A DNA stretch of 64,000 nt, taken from assembly GCF_004335085.1 (NCBI RefSeq), contig NZ_RQRS01000001.1, forward strand, positions 186,001-250,000. Direction: 5' to 3'. Under the pieces are notes generated by a model. It made no database searches and was not told where the DNA came from. It saw only the letters and a program-made list of their open reading frames with translations. Position numbers and translations under genes: made by a program. Source of the stretch: Pedobacter nototheniae (lineage in GTDB: Bacteria; Bacteroidota; Bacteroidia; Sphingobacteriales; Sphingobacteriaceae). Below, one piece after another: positions 25,423 through 34,856 of the stretch (within the stretch, counting starts at the first letter, position 1; each line of letters starts with the position of its first letter).

Positions 25423-27858
25423 ATGAAACGACTTTTACTTTTAATTTTCACTTTAGGGATACTGATTAATGCCAAAGCTCAAATGCCTGGCATGGGAGGC
25501 TTTGGTGGAGGTGCCCAAAAATCTGCTGTTACCGGACGTATTACTGCGGTAATTTTAGATTCATTATCAAAAACACCTATTGATTATGCTACAATATCAT
25601 TGGTTAAAACCAGTAACAACAAATCTGTTAACGGTGGTGTAACCGATCCAAAGGGTAAAATTACCTTGCAAAATATTGCTCCAGATACCTATAAATTACT
25701 GATAGGCTTTATGGGTTACAAAACAAAATCTATTACAGTAACAACCACACCATCAAAACCCGATAATAATTTGGGTACAATTTATATTTCATCAACCGAA
25801 AATAATTTAGCCGATGTTCAAATTCAAGGAACAAAAGCCATTATTGAAAATAAAGTTGATAGAATGGTTTACAATGCCGAAGCTGATGGAACAAATGCGG
25901 GTGGCGATGCTACGGATGTAATGCGTAAAGTGCCAATGTTATCTGTTGATGCAAACGGTGATGTACAATTACGTGGTGCTGCGGTTAGGGTTTTAATTAA
26001 CGGAAAACCGTCTGGTACAATGGCAAGCAGCGTTGCCGATGCCTTAAAAATGATTCCTGCAGAGCAGATTAAAAGTGTTGAGGTAATTACCAGTCCTTCT
26101 GCAAAATATGATGCTGAAGGATCGGGTGGTATCATTAATATCATTACCAAAAAATCTAATGCACAGGGTGTTAGTGGAAGTGTAAATGCTTCAGCAGGAA
26201 GCCGACAAAACAATGGTTCATTCAATTTAACTGCAAAAACGGGTAGATTGAGCTTAAATACGGCGTTAGGGGGCTTTTATGCTTATCCTCAAAATACAAG
26301 AACTGAATATGTTACTAACACTATAAAACCAGATGGAAGCGTTATAAATATCTTGCAAACGGGTAATTCAAAGTGGAATAGAAACGCAGTAAATGGTAGC
26401 TTTGGTTTGGATTATGATTTTAATGCGTATAATAATATAAGTTCAAATGTAAAATTCAGCCGTTTTTCAAATGGTGGGCCAAGTGAATCAGTTTACAATA
26501 TTAATGATCTTGTTGCTAATAATGTTGGTAGGGCTAACATGACAATGAATAACATGGATTGGAATGTTGATTATAAGAAGACAACTAAAAAAGAGGGTGA
26601 AGAATTTACGCTTTCTGGTCAATTGTCAACAGGTAGAACACCAAACAACTTTACAAACTTTCTTACCTCTGCACAATACCCAAACGGACAGGCAACTGGA
26701 AGTGAAAACACAGGTAAAAACAATGAATATACTGCACAAGCAGATTATACCTATCCATTTACTAAGGCGACTATATTAGAGGTTGGTGCAAAAGGAATTT
26801 TCCGTAATATAAAAAGTCAATATTCCAATTTATCAGAAAAAGACTTTGATTATACACAGGATATTGCTGCAGCATATGGTGTAATCAGTTTTGATTTAAC
26901 AAAAAAGATAAAGTTTAAAGGTGGCTTGAGAGCAGAATATACGGATATTAGCTTTGCTGGCGGTCCGGCTAAAAATAATTATTTTAACCTGTTTCCAAGT
27001 GCAGTTATCTCTCAAACTTTTAAGGGTAATCAAACTTTAAAGTTAAGCTACAACAGAAGGGTACAAAGACCATCATTAAACTATTTAAACCCTTTTAGAA
27101 ATGAAAGCGACCAGTTTAACATTATGCAAGGCAATCCATTCCTGGATCCTGAATTGAGCCAAAATATGGAATTAGGTTATTCAACCTTTATTAAAGGATC
27201 AATTATTAATGCATCTGTTTATTACCGTCGCACTAATGGAGTAATAGAAAGTTCTATCTCCCCATTAACTGAAGATAATGCAACAAAAACATTAACCAGT
27301 TATATTAATGTGGGTGTAGCCGAAACTTATGGATTTAATATTTTTGCATCGTACAATCCTAAGCCAAAATGGACTTTGATGACAAATTTCACAGGCGACA
27401 CGTATTCTGTTACAAATACTATAACAAATATTAATACAGGAACATATTTTAATTTTAACTGGTTTGTACGTTCGGCTTATGGCTTTGGTAAAGGATATAA
27501 TTTTGAGCTTTTTAATGTAATTACTTCAAAAAAACGTACTTATCAAGGTGTTACCGATCCATTTTACATCTATGGTGCATCTATCAAAAAAGATTTGTTT
27601 AATAAAAAAGGTAGTATAGGAATAAATACATTGAACCCTTTCACTAAAGACTTACATATTAAAACCGTTAATAACGCTCAGAGCGACGCTGGTACTATTT
27701 ATAAGACTGCAAATATTTATTATCCACTGCGTTCGTTTGGTGTTAACTTTAGTTATTCTTTCGGTAAACTTAAATTTACAGAGAAAAAGAAAATTAAAAA
27801 CGACGATGTTAAGCAAGATCAGCAGCAACAAGGCGGAGGTATGGGAGGCGTACAGTAG
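25423..27858 (+). CDS. TonB-dependent-receptor-like outer membrane protein (OMP beta-barrel family 3)
   Basis: The protein has 811 residues. It starts with a signal peptide ending at NAKAQ and a Met/Gly-rich linker (MPGMGGFGGGAQ). A carboxypeptidase-regulatory-like domain follows at about 33-125, then a plug-like domain (DVMRKVPMLSVDANGDVQL, then SVEVITSPSAKYDAEGSGG) and a large beta-barrel. The C-terminus is a basic Lys/Gln/Gly-rich tail instead of the usual final aromatic residue. Proteins of this class are common in Bacteroidota; the substrate is unknown. It is followed after 62 bp by a double-glycine leader peptide, as the SusC/SusD pair is at 17852. Confidence 0.85.
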   Translation: MKRLLLLIFTLGILINAKAQMPGMGGFGGGAQKSAVTGRITAVILDSLSKTPIDYATISLVKTSNNKSVNGGVTDPKGKITLQNIAPDTYKLLIGFMGYKTKSITVTTTPSKPDNNLGTIYISSTENNLADVQIQGTKAIIENKVDRMVYNAEADGTNAGGDATDVMRKVPMLSVDANGDVQLRGAAVRVLINGKPSGTMASSVADALKMIPAEQIKSVEVITSPSAKYDAEGSGGIINIITKKSNAQGVSGSVNASAGSRQNNGSFNLTAKTGRLSLNTALGGFYAYPQNTRTEYVTNTIKPDGSVINILQTGNSKWNRNAVNGSFGLDYDFNAYNNISSNVKFSRFSNGGPSESVYNINDLVANNVGRANMTMNNMDWNVDYKKTTKKEGEEFTLSGQLSTGRTPNNFTNFLTSAQYPNGQATGSENTGKNNEYTAQADYTYPFTKATILEVGAKGIFRNIKSQYSNLSEKDFDYTQDIAAAYGVISFDLTKKIKFKGGLRAEYTDISFAGGPAKNNYFNLFPSAVISQTFKGNQTLKLSYNRRVQRPSLNYLNPFRNESDQFNIMQGNPFLDPELSQNMELGYSTFIKGSIINASVYYRRTNGVIESSISPLTEDNATKTLTSYINVGVAETYGFNIFASYNPKPKWTLMTNFTGDTYSVTNTITNINTGTYFNFNWFVRSAYGFGKGYNFELFNVITSKKRTYQGVTDPFYIYGASIKKDLFNKKGSIGINTLNPFTKDLHIKTVNNAQSDAGTIYKTANIYYPLRSFGVNFSYSFGKLKFTEKKKIKNDDVKQDQQQQGGGMGGVQ

Positions 27859-27920
27859 AGTAATAACTATGGGTTTGTATTTTAAATTCTATTTATTAAA
27901 TTCGTTTAAAAAACTTATAT

Positions 27921-28199
27921 ATGAAAAAATTAAAATCAAATCCAACAGCTCTTGCTAATGTTGAAGTACTTACAAGAGCTCAGTTAAAGACTATTATGGG
28001 CGGATTGGTAAATCCCGGTGATGGCGGTGGACCAAGTACTGGTAATGATTGTGCTGATAAATATTTATCGGTAGTGCCTGATTGCAGAGCCCAATACCCG
28101 GCTCCTCCAAGTGGTGAAACAGCTGACTCTATAACCCAATATGCACAGTGCATAGCATCTGGCTATCAAACACTGGCAGGACAGGGTTGTTCACAGTGA
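27921..28199 (+). CDS. Double-glycine leader peptide with four cysteines
   Basis: The 92-residue product has a leader ending VLTRAQLKTIMGG (residues 16-28), the same LTRxxxxxIxGG pattern as the peptide at 17852. The 64-residue core starts LVNPGDGGGPSTG and has four cysteines (NDC, PDC, AQC, QGC). It is a likely exported, processed peptide, possibly disulfide-bonded. No peptidase-transporter is nearby. A terminator closes the gene, and it may be co-transcribed with the receptor upstream. Confidence 0.68.
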   Translation: MKKLKSNPTALANVEVLTRAQLKTIMGGLVNPGDGGGPSTGNDCADKYLSVVPDCRAQYPAPPSGETADSITQYAQCIASGYQTLAGQGCSQ

Positions 28200-28214
28200 T
28201 TTTTAAATAAATAC

Positions 28215-28249
28215 AAAAGAGGAGTACAAAAAAGTGCTCCTCTTTTTTT
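28215..28249 (+). terminator. Strong Rho-independent terminator
   Basis: AAAAGAGGAGTAC pairs with GTGCTCCTCTTTT (one G-T pair) across a six-A loop, followed by more T. It ends the double-glycine peptide transcript, 55 bp before the convergent SBP gene. Confidence 0.85.
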
Positions 28250-28303
28250 ACCAAAAAAGCTTGCCCAAATAGCTTAAAAGAAAGAAAAAAGTACTTGTAA
28301 TAT

Positions 28304-29938
28304 TTATTTTTTCTTAACCCGTTTTAAAATCATCAAGCTTAACGGATTCATTGGATAGCCGCTAATATTATTTTGGAGCATTACTACCGATTGATCGTAG
28401 AAGATAGGTACAACGGGAGAATAATCCATCACCATTTGGTCCATTTGGCGGTAAAGCTTAAAGCGCTTTTCATTATCAGGCTCATAATAACTTTCTTCAA
28501 ATAATTTATCAAAAGCCTTGTTGTAAAATGCTGTATAATTTGGCCCATAAGGCACTTTGTTTTTGGAGTAAAACATTGATAAATAATTCTCGCCATCCGC
28601 ATAATCCGCAATCCACGAACCACGAAAAAAGTTCACATTATTTTTAGCCATCAACTCTCTAAGGCTCGCACTTGGACTAACATCTATCTTTGTTTTAATT
28701 CCAATTGCACTTAATTCGCCCTGTATAAATTCAATCAAGTCTTTATAAGTTGTAGTGGTATTTAATGTAATTTCTTTTAGTCCTTTGCCCTCCGGAAAAC
28801 CTGCTTCTGTTAATAATTTTGCAGCAAGTTTTGGATTATAAGGATAGCCATGAACGGCCGAGCTATCAAAACCAGGCATTCCTTTTGGTATAAAACCCGA
28901 GGTAGCTGGTATTCCAATTCCGTTGCGTAGGTATTTAATTAATTTATCACGATCTATGGCATAATTAATTGCCTGTCTAACTTTTTTAACCTTTAGCGGA
29001 GAGTTTTTTACAATAGCTAAAGAGCTATCTACTAAAATTCCTACATATTCTGTACATAAATACGGGCCCTTTTTAAGTTGAAACTTGCCTTTATATTTAC
29101 TAGTCATTCTTCCGCTTTTGGTTAAAATATCATCTCGGTAACTTCCATCTACACTGTAATAAAAATCGAGGTCCTTTTTCAAGAAACTCATAAAACCACT
29201 CTGTTTATCCGTAATAAAACTAGCCTTTAAAGCATCTATATATGGTAATTGCGCCCCATTGCTGTCTTTTTCCCAATAGTGATTGTTTTTTAAAAGCACC
29301 AAAATTTCGCCCTCTTTCCAGTATTTAAAGCTAAACGGACCAGTGCCCACAGGATGGCTTCTAAAATCTTTTCCATAATGCTCTACCACTTCTTTAGGCA
29401 CAACAGAACAATATTGAGAAGTTAGCAAACTCATTAAAGGAGGAAAAGGTCTAATAAGCTTAATTTGAAACGTAGAATCATTAAGCGCCACAAAATTATT
29501 TTGATTCTTAACTTTATCGCTAAAAATCCATCCGCCAGATGATGCCACTTTAGGATCAATTAGTCTATAAAAACTATAAGCAAAATCTGTTGCAACAACT
29601 TTTCGCCCTTTCCCATTTTTAAAAATTGGATCATCGTGAAAGTAAACATCGTTACGCAAATTGAAGGTATAAGTAAGTGCATCAGCAGAAATTTGCCAGG
29701 TTTTGGCTATGCAAGGGATTGTTTTTAAAGTAGAATCTATTTGTACCAGTCCATTAAATAGCTGGTTAGTCATCCAAATGGCATTTTGGTTTCTCGCAAA
29801 TGCTGGATCAAGCGATGTTAAGCCCTGATCGAGGTTAATATTAAAGACTTTTTTATTTTGATCTGTAGATTCTTCCCGACAAGAAATGAAAATTGTAGTG
29901 CATAAAAACCAAAATATATACTTAAATGAGCCTCGCAT
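28304..29938 (-). CDS. Peptide/solute-binding lipoprotein, SBP family 5
   Basis: From ATG at 29938 the protein has 544 residues. It begins with a lipoprotein signal (MRGSFKYIFWFLCTTIFISC, Cys20). The frame is open for 60 codons more, but that extension is cysteine- and serine-rich, lacks a signal and overlaps the divergent gene, so I reject it. The body matches the DppA/OppA fold: GLTSLDPAFARNQNAIWM, then LFNGLVQIDSTLKTIPCIAK, HPVGTGPFSFKYW and VRQAINYAIDRDKL. These proteins deliver peptides or other solutes to an ABC permease, but no permease gene is nearby. It is likely a stand-alone receptor in the cell envelope. Confidence 0.88.
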   Translation of the reverse strand: MRGSFKYIFWFLCTTIFISCREESTDQNKKVFNINLDQGLTSLDPAFARNQNAIWMTNQLFNGLVQIDSTLKTIPCIAKTWQISADALTYTFNLRNDVYFHDDPIFKNGKGRKVVATDFAYSFYRLIDPKVASSGGWIFSDKVKNQNNFVALNDSTFQIKLIRPFPPLMSLLTSQYCSVVPKEVVEHYGKDFRSHPVGTGPFSFKYWKEGEILVLLKNNHYWEKDSNGAQLPYIDALKASFITDKQSGFMSFLKKDLDFYYSVDGSYRDDILTKSGRMTSKYKGKFQLKKGPYLCTEYVGILVDSSLAIVKNSPLKVKKVRQAINYAIDRDKLIKYLRNGIGIPATSGFIPKGMPGFDSSAVHGYPYNPKLAAKLLTEAGFPEGKGLKEITLNTTTTYKDLIEFIQGELSAIGIKTKIDVSPSASLRELMAKNNVNFFRGSWIADYADGENYLSMFYSKNKVPYGPNYTAFYNKAFDKLFEESYYEPDNEKRFKLYRQMDQMVMDYSPVVPIFYDQSVVMLQNNISGYPMNPLSLMILKRVKKK

Positions 29939-29952
29939 GAATAAAGGAATGT

Positions 29953-29960
29953 TATTTTTG
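29953..29960 (+). promoter_or_regulatory. Bacteroidota -7 element TATTTTTG
   Basis: An exact match to TAnnTTTG lies 25 bp before ATG 29985. It supports the short start of the downstream gene rather than the longer open frame from 29886. I see no clear -33 element. Confidence 0.45.
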
Positions 29961-29984
29961 CACAAATTAATAAATTTAATGCAG

Positions 29985-30437
29985 ATGTCTTTTTTAAACG
30001 ATTTATTTATTGGGCTTGATGCCGCTAAACAGGAAGAACTACAGGAACGTTTGGATATTGTAGAGCATAAGATTAAGTTTATGGATAAAATTCCGGTTGC
30101 ATGTTTGGATTTAAGCAATAACCCAAATTATTTTTTGGCTGAAGAAATAACACAAGCCGGAGGGATGATAGAAACTGATGTGATGAGTGCCGTATACGTT
30201 GTTTATTATCAGCCAGGTAAAACCCTAACCGATTTAATGAGAGAAGTACCCGGTATGCTTAGTGCAGATTGGCAAGCAGTACAAAATAATAGAATTGTTT
30301 TATTAAACGACGATGTAAATCGTGAACGCTCGGCAGAAAATGCAGTTTCATTAATAGAAGATTTTGCCGAAATGTTGCATCCAGGATCATTCATTTTTGG
30401 CCATGAAGGCGATAAATGGATTAGATTTGGAGCATAG
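29985..30437 (+). CDS. Small cytoplasmic protein, possibly periplasmic-binding-protein-like fold
   Basis: The protein has 150 residues from ATG 29985 (ATG 29979 is equally possible). There is no signal peptide. The sequence (PVACLDLSNNPNYFLAEEIT, AGGMIETDVM, then VPGMLSADWQAVQNNRIVLL) resembles the second lobe of BtuF/FecB-type metal-complex binding proteins, where the W-AVQ-NRI stretch is typical. Without a signal it cannot be a normal transporter component. The family assignment is tentative. The divergent neighbour is an SBP lipoprotein. Confidence 0.55.
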   Translation: MSFLNDLFIGLDAAKQEELQERLDIVEHKIKFMDKIPVACLDLSNNPNYFLAEEITQAGGMIETDVMSAVYVVYYQPGKTLTDLMREVPGMLSADWQAVQNNRIVLLNDDVNRERSAENAVSLIEDFAEMLHPGSFIFGHEGDKWIRFGA

Positions 30438-30467
30438 GAAAGGAATTGATTAGAAAATGAGTGAAGA

Positions 30468-30695
30468 TTGAATGAGTGAAGATTGAATGATTGAATTTTG
30501 AATGAATGAATTTTGAATGAATGAATTTTGAATGAATGAATTTTGAATGAATGAATTAGAGAATGTTAACTTGCAACTACATTCAAAATTATTTTAATAA
30601 GAAAATGTTAGTTTTCTGCATTCAAAAATCAATCAATCATTCATTCTAAATTTTATAATTCACTCATTCTAAATTTTATAATTCACTCATTCAAA
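30468..30695. repeat. GAATGA-type tandem repeats forming a large hairpin
   Basis: The left part has a 15-bp unit (GAATGAATGAATTTT) repeated about four times from near 30490, preceded by GAGTGAAGATT units. The right part (30630-30695) holds the complementary CATTCATTCTAAATTTTAT-type units. Together the arms could form an imperfect hairpin. The middle shares GAGAATGTTAACTTGC with the elements at 63195-63285 and 63435-63525. It fills the gap before the DUF2891 gene. Confidence 0.8.
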
Positions 30696-30709
30696 AAATT
30701 TTAACGCAT

Positions 30710-31783
30710 ATGAAAAAACTTGTCGCTTTATTTTTGCTTGCAACATTATCTTACTCCATAAAGGCACAAGTTATTCCGACTTTAACACCGGAGGTTGCTG
30801 AGAAGCTTTCGAAAATGCCGTTAGGTTGCATTAGTCAAGAGTTCCCAAATAAAACATCTCATGTGGCCAATACCGCCGTTGATGGTCGTTTATTGCCGAG
30901 TGAATTACATCCTGCTTTTTACGGTTGTTTAGATTGGCACAGTTCTGTGCATGGACATTGGATGTTACTGCGCTTGTTGAAAACGGTTCCAGATTTAAAA
31001 AATAAACAGGAAATTATTGCGCAGTTAAATAAAACCTTTACGCCAGAAAAAATGCTTGCTGAGGCTGAATATTTCAGCAAGTATCAAGTGGCAAATACTT
31101 ACGAGCGCACTTACGGCTGGGCATGGCTGTTAAAACTGGATCAGGAATTATACACCTGGGATAACCCTGATGCTAAAAAATGGTATACTGCTTTGCAACC
31201 TTTAACGCAGCAGATTTTAAAACTTTGGAATGCATATTTGCCAAAACAAACTTATCCTAACAGAACAGGCGTGCATCCAAATACCGCTTTTGGGTTGGTT
31301 TTCGCTTTAGATTGGGCACGTATTTTTAAAGATAAAGATTTTGAAAAGTTAATTGATGATAAAGCGAAAGCCTTTTATTTGGATAATACTGCTACACCGG
31401 CATATCTGGAGCCAGATGGTTCTGATTTCTTTTCACCTAGTTTGGAAATTGCTGATTTAATGAGAAGAGTACTGCCAAATGCTCAATTTGTAAATTGGTT
31501 GAACAAATTTTATGAAGAAAAAAGCATTAAGCGAATTAGTGAAATGCCTGTAATTAGTGATATTAACGATTATCAAGGCGTACATTTAGTTGGTTTATCA
31601 TTTACCAGGGCATGGTGCATGAAGGGAATTGCAAAGGAACTGCCAAAAAACCATAAATGGAAAAAGCATTTTGAAGCTACAGCCAATGGATTTTTGGCAA
31701 ATGCTTTACCGCTTGTTTTTGCTGGTAATTATGGTGGCGATCATTGGTTGGCTTCATTCGCGGTTTATGCCTTAGAAAAGTAG
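30710..31783 (+). CDS. DUF2891 protein, exported
   Basis: The protein has 357 residues with a signal peptide (LVALFLLATLSYSIKAQ). The body has the DUF2891 signature GRLLPSELHPAFYGCLDWHS, followed by VHGHWMLLRLL, and later YGGDHWLASFAVYAL. It is probably a helical-barrel periplasmic protein of unknown activity. It is preceded by the GAATGA repeat element and followed by a long repeat-bearing spacer, so it is a single-gene unit. Confidence 0.85.
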   Translation: MKKLVALFLLATLSYSIKAQVIPTLTPEVAEKLSKMPLGCISQEFPNKTSHVANTAVDGRLLPSELHPAFYGCLDWHSSVHGHWMLLRLLKTVPDLKNKQEIIAQLNKTFTPEKMLAEAEYFSKYQVANTYERTYGWAWLLKLDQELYTWDNPDAKKWYTALQPLTQQILKLWNAYLPKQTYPNRTGVHPNTAFGLVFALDWARIFKDKDFEKLIDDKAKAFYLDNTATPAYLEPDGSDFFSPSLEIADLMRRVLPNAQFVNWLNKFYEEKSIKRISEMPVISDINDYQGVHLVGLSFTRAWCMKGIAKELPKNHKWKKHFEATANGFLANALPLVFAGNYGGDHWLASFAVYALEK

Positions 31784-32009
31784 AATAACAAGCTTTATTG
31801 TTTTTACAGTATCTGAGGTTTTCTAAACCTGATGGTCGCAAAAATCCTTTTTAACTTGCAGAAACTCTAAATTTTAGTAAAGATTAGGTTTGTTAAAAAG
31901 ATTGAAGCAAACAGCAGGAAAAGCTTTAAAATAAAAGACAGGTTTTGCTTTTCAAATCACTTTAACTCTCTTCATGGCTTATATAATATCTAATGAAACG
32001 TTTTTTTTG

Positions 32010-32340
32010 GGTCAGGTCAATTTTCTGGGGAGGCGATATTTTGCTAATTAAGGTTAGAAGCGAATTGTTTTTTTGGAAATTATTGTCAGTAGCCTTTGGG
32101 TAATGCAGTCCCGCCCTTTGCTAAATCCCGATAGAAAAAATCGGGATACCGCTGTCGCGCTGGTTTATTTAATAAGAGCAGCAAGAAGTGGGGACATTAA
32201 GTGCACAAACTTTGTGTTTAAACATGATTGAAGCGGCATCTCCCGATTTTTCATCGGGGATACAGCGTAAAAGCGGGGCTACAATTGCCATATACACCGA
32301 AGCGTTCATTTCCAAATTCTAATGCCTAGCAAGAATAATA
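32010..32340. repeat. Dispersed intergenic element, copy 1
   Basis: The spacer 31784-32433 has no gene. From GTCAGGTCAATTTTCTG (32011) it shares its left end (to about 32093, GGAAATTATTGTCAGTAG) with 57531-57653. Its right end (32224-32327) is shared with 57960-58060: GATTGAAGCGGCATC, a TCCCGA/TCGGGA hairpin, then CACCGAAGCG and CATTTCCAAAT. The centre differs and includes another hairpin, ATCCCGAT/ATCGGGAT (32125-32147). There is no coding potential. It is a repeat family of Sphingobacteriaceae type, perhaps a non-autonomous mobile element. Confidence 0.75.
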
Positions 32341-32433
32341 AAAACAATAGCGGCGAGTAGTTAACTACGATCCCGAACTTTTTTACCTGTCCCTTTTCTT
32401 TAAGCTTTCTACTTTGGACTTTAAGCTTTTACC

Positions 32434-32955
32434 TTAAAACTTTATAAACTTATCAATCTGCTCGTTGGTAAATTTTATGGTATCTTCTTTAATCAAATTG
32501 CCATCCATATCTAATTCCATTTTAATATTTGGGATGTGTAAGCGTAGCGGTAAAATATTTAGGTGGATGTAATGGCAAACGCCTGTAAAATGATCTACAC
32601 CACGAATGTTGCCGTATTTGCCAGAAGAAATGCCTACTAAAGCCGCCTTTTTATCGTAAAAACTATCAGGGAAATTACTTGCATCAATCAGTACTTTTAA
32701 CGCCCCAGGATAACTCCCATTATATTCAGGCATTATAAAAATAAACTTTTCAGTTGCGGTAATTAAGTCTTGTATTTTCTGAAACGCTTCCGATCTTTTA
32801 CCGTACATATCCGTATTCAAAACATCAATAGGCAGATGCTCTAAGCTAAAAATGCCAGCCTCTACACCCTTAATTTTAAGCTGGTTCTGATAATATTTAG
32901 CAACTTTAAGCGTATTGCTATTAGATCGGTTTGTGGCGGCAATAATTGTAATCAT
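32434..32955 (-). CDS. NADPH-dependent FMN reductase family protein
   Basis: The protein has 173 residues with a flavodoxin-like fold: ITIIAATNRSNSNTLKVAKY at the N-terminus (phosphate-binding loop), then FIMPEYNGSYPGALKVLID and ALVGISSGKYGNIRG. This is the usual pattern of FMN reductases and chromate/azo-reductase-like proteins. It probably reduces FMN or quinones with NAD(P)H. It is a single gene divergent from parA. Confidence 0.88.
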   Translation of the reverse strand: MITIIAATNRSNSNTLKVAKYYQNQLKIKGVEAGIFSLEHLPIDVLNTDMYGKRSEAFQKIQDLITATEKFIFIMPEYNGSYPGALKVLIDASNFPDSFYDKKAALVGISSGKYGNIRGVDHFTGVCHYIHLNILPLRLHIPNIKMELDMDGNLIKEDTIKFTNEQIDKFIKF

Positions 32956-33136
32956 GTATAATTGTTAATAAGATGTTTAAAACGCAGGCAGCCTTATTGC
33001 TAAAATTGCCATATAGTTTGTATCTTAGCTGATTGTGAAAAAGGGCGTAAACAGCACAAAAATAGAACTTTTTGCTGATTAAATCGCATTAAATAATACA
33101 GCCCAAATAAACGTTAAGTAAATTTCGGATAGATAA

Positions 33137-33940
33137 ATGAGCAAAATTATTGCATTAGCAAATCAAAAAGGTGGCGTTGGTAAAACAACTTCATCTATTA
33201 ACCTGGCTGCGAGTTTAGCCGTATTAGAGTATAAAACTTTACTGGTAGATGCTGATCCTCAGGCAAATTCAACTTCAGGTATTGGATTTGATCCCCGGAA
33301 TATAAAAGATAGCATTTACGAGTGCATCATCAACGATATTGATCCTGCACAAGCGATTCAGAAAACAGATACTCCGAATTTAGATTTACTCCCTGCACAT
33401 ATTGATTTAGTGGGTGCGGAAATTGAGATGATCAACCTGAATAATCGTGAGTATAAAATGAAAGCGGTTTTGGAGAAAATTAAAGATCAATACGATTTTA
33501 TTATCATCGATTGCTCTCCATCATTGGGTTTAATTACCATTAATGCCTTAACCGCTGCAGATTCTGTAATTATTCCGGTTCAGTGCGAATATTTCGCTTT
33601 AGAAGGATTGGGCAAATTGTTAAATACAATTAAAATTGTACAAAACCGTTTAAACCCAGCGTTAGAGATTGAAGGTATTCTTTTAACCATGTACGATGTA
33701 CGTTTACGCTTATCAAACCAAGTAGTTGAAGAAGTTAAAACGCATTTCCACGAACTGGTTTTTGAAACCATTATTCAACGTAATACCCGTTTAAGTGAAG
33801 CACCAAGTTATGGTGTTTCTGTAATTATGCACGATGCAAATTGTAAGGGTGCCATAAATTACTTAAACCTTGCCCGTGAAATTGTAAAGAAAAACGGCTT
33901 GTTAAAAGAAGAAGAAAACATAGGTACAGCAACTTTATAA
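33137..33940 (+). CDS. parA: Chromosome-partitioning ATPase ParA (Soj)
   Basis: The protein has 267 residues with the deviant Walker A motif ANQKGGVGKTTSSINLAASL at the N-terminus, VDADPQANSTSG, and the Walker B-like IIIDCSPSLGLIT. It is an ATP-dependent DNA-binding partner of ParB, used to separate replicated origins. It is followed after 7 bp by parB. I did not find a parS palindrome nearby by eye. Confidence 0.95.
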   Translation: MSKIIALANQKGGVGKTTSSINLAASLAVLEYKTLLVDADPQANSTSGIGFDPRNIKDSIYECIINDIDPAQAIQKTDTPNLDLLPAHIDLVGAEIEMINLNNREYKMKAVLEKIKDQYDFIIIDCSPSLGLITINALTAADSVIIPVQCEYFALEGLGKLLNTIKIVQNRLNPALEIEGILLTMYDVRLRLSNQVVEEVKTHFHELVFETIIQRNTRLSEAPSYGVSVIMHDANCKGAINYLNLAREIVKKNGLLKEEENIGTATL

Positions 33941-33947
33941 ATTATAG

Positions 33948-34856
33948 ATGACATCTTTTCAGCGAAAAACAGGTTTAGGAAGAGGGTTAAGTGCGCTTTT
34001 AGATGATAGCGAATCTTCTCATCCGCCAAAACAGAGTGTAAACCCTGTAAGCGAAACCGAACAGATTGGTACCATCAGTCATGTAAATTTAACAGAAGTT
34101 GAAACCAATCCATACCAGCCACGTACAGAATTTGATCAGGTTGCTTTAAATGAGCTTGCCGATTCCATTAAAGTACAAGGTTTAATACAGCCTATTACCG
34201 TTAGAAAACTTTCAGCAAATAAGTATCAGCTTATTTCTGGTGAGCGTAGGTTTAGGGCTTCAAAACTTGCCGGTTTAACTCAAATTCCTGCTTATATCCG
34301 TAGTGCCAACGATCAGCAAATGCTGGAAATGGCATTGATAGAAAACATTCAGCGAGAAAACCTAAACGCAATTGAAGTTGCATTGAGTTTTCAAAGAATG
34401 ATTGATGAAGTTGGCTTAAAGCAAGAACAATTGGGCGAACGTGTTGGTAAAAACCGTACCACGGTAACCAATTATTTGCGCTTACTTAAACTTCCGCCAG
34501 CGATTCAAGCTTCTATCCGCGATCAAAAAATATCAATGGGCCATGCCCGTGCATTGATAAATGTGGATGGTGTAGATAAACAATTATTTATCCATCAGGA
34601 AATACTGGAAAAAGGACTATCGGTACGTAAGGTAGAAGAACTGGTGCGTAACCTGCAACATCTTCCATTAAAGGAAAGCGAAAAACCTAAAGAAAAGGTT
34701 GTTTCTTTCCAGTACAAAAAGCTACAGGATGATTTAGCTTCTAAATTTGCAACCCGAGTAAAATTAAAAGTTGGTCAAAACGGAAAAGGAGCCATAGAAA
34801 TCCCTTTTATGAGCGATGACGATCTAAACAGAATCTTAGAATTATTAGATTGGTAA
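33948..34856 (+). CDS. parB: Chromosome-partitioning protein ParB (Spo0J)
   Basis: The protein has 302 residues. It has the ParB nuclease-like N-domain (EVETNPYQPRTEFD, then LISGERRFRASKLAG and ALIENIQRENLN). The central helix-turn-helix includes VGKNRTTVTNYLRLLKLP and SMGHARALI. It binds parS and spreads as a CTP-dependent clamp, with ParA as partner. Its stop codon overlaps the ATG of the next gene (TAATG). Confidence 0.95.
   Translation: MTSFQRKTGLGRGLSALLDDSESSHPPKQSVNPVSETEQIGTISHVNLTEVETNPYQPRTEFDQVALNELADSIKVQGLIQPITVRKLSANKYQLISGERRFRASKLAGLTQIPAYIRSANDQQMLEMALIENIQRENLNAIEVALSFQRMIDEVGLKQEQLGERVGKNRTTVTNYLRLLKLPPAIQASIRDQKISMGHARALINVDGVDKQLFIHQEILEKGLSVRKVEELVRNLQHLPLKESEKPKEKVVSFQYKKLQDDLASKFATRVKLKVGQNGKGAIEIPFMSDDDLNRILELLDW

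Noticed and set aside
29939..30118. 60-codon N-terminal extension of the SBP lipoprotein
   Set aside because: The extension overlaps the divergent gene, and the true N-terminus is clearly a lipoprotein signal starting at 29938.
30490..30553. CRISPR array
   Set aside because: The 15-bp units are contiguous with no spacers; it is a simple tandem repeat.
33137..34856. Plasmid origin suggested by ParA-ParB
   Set aside because: The neighbours (DUF5683, dapB, lepB) are the usual chromosomal order in Bacteroidota, and there is no replication initiator.
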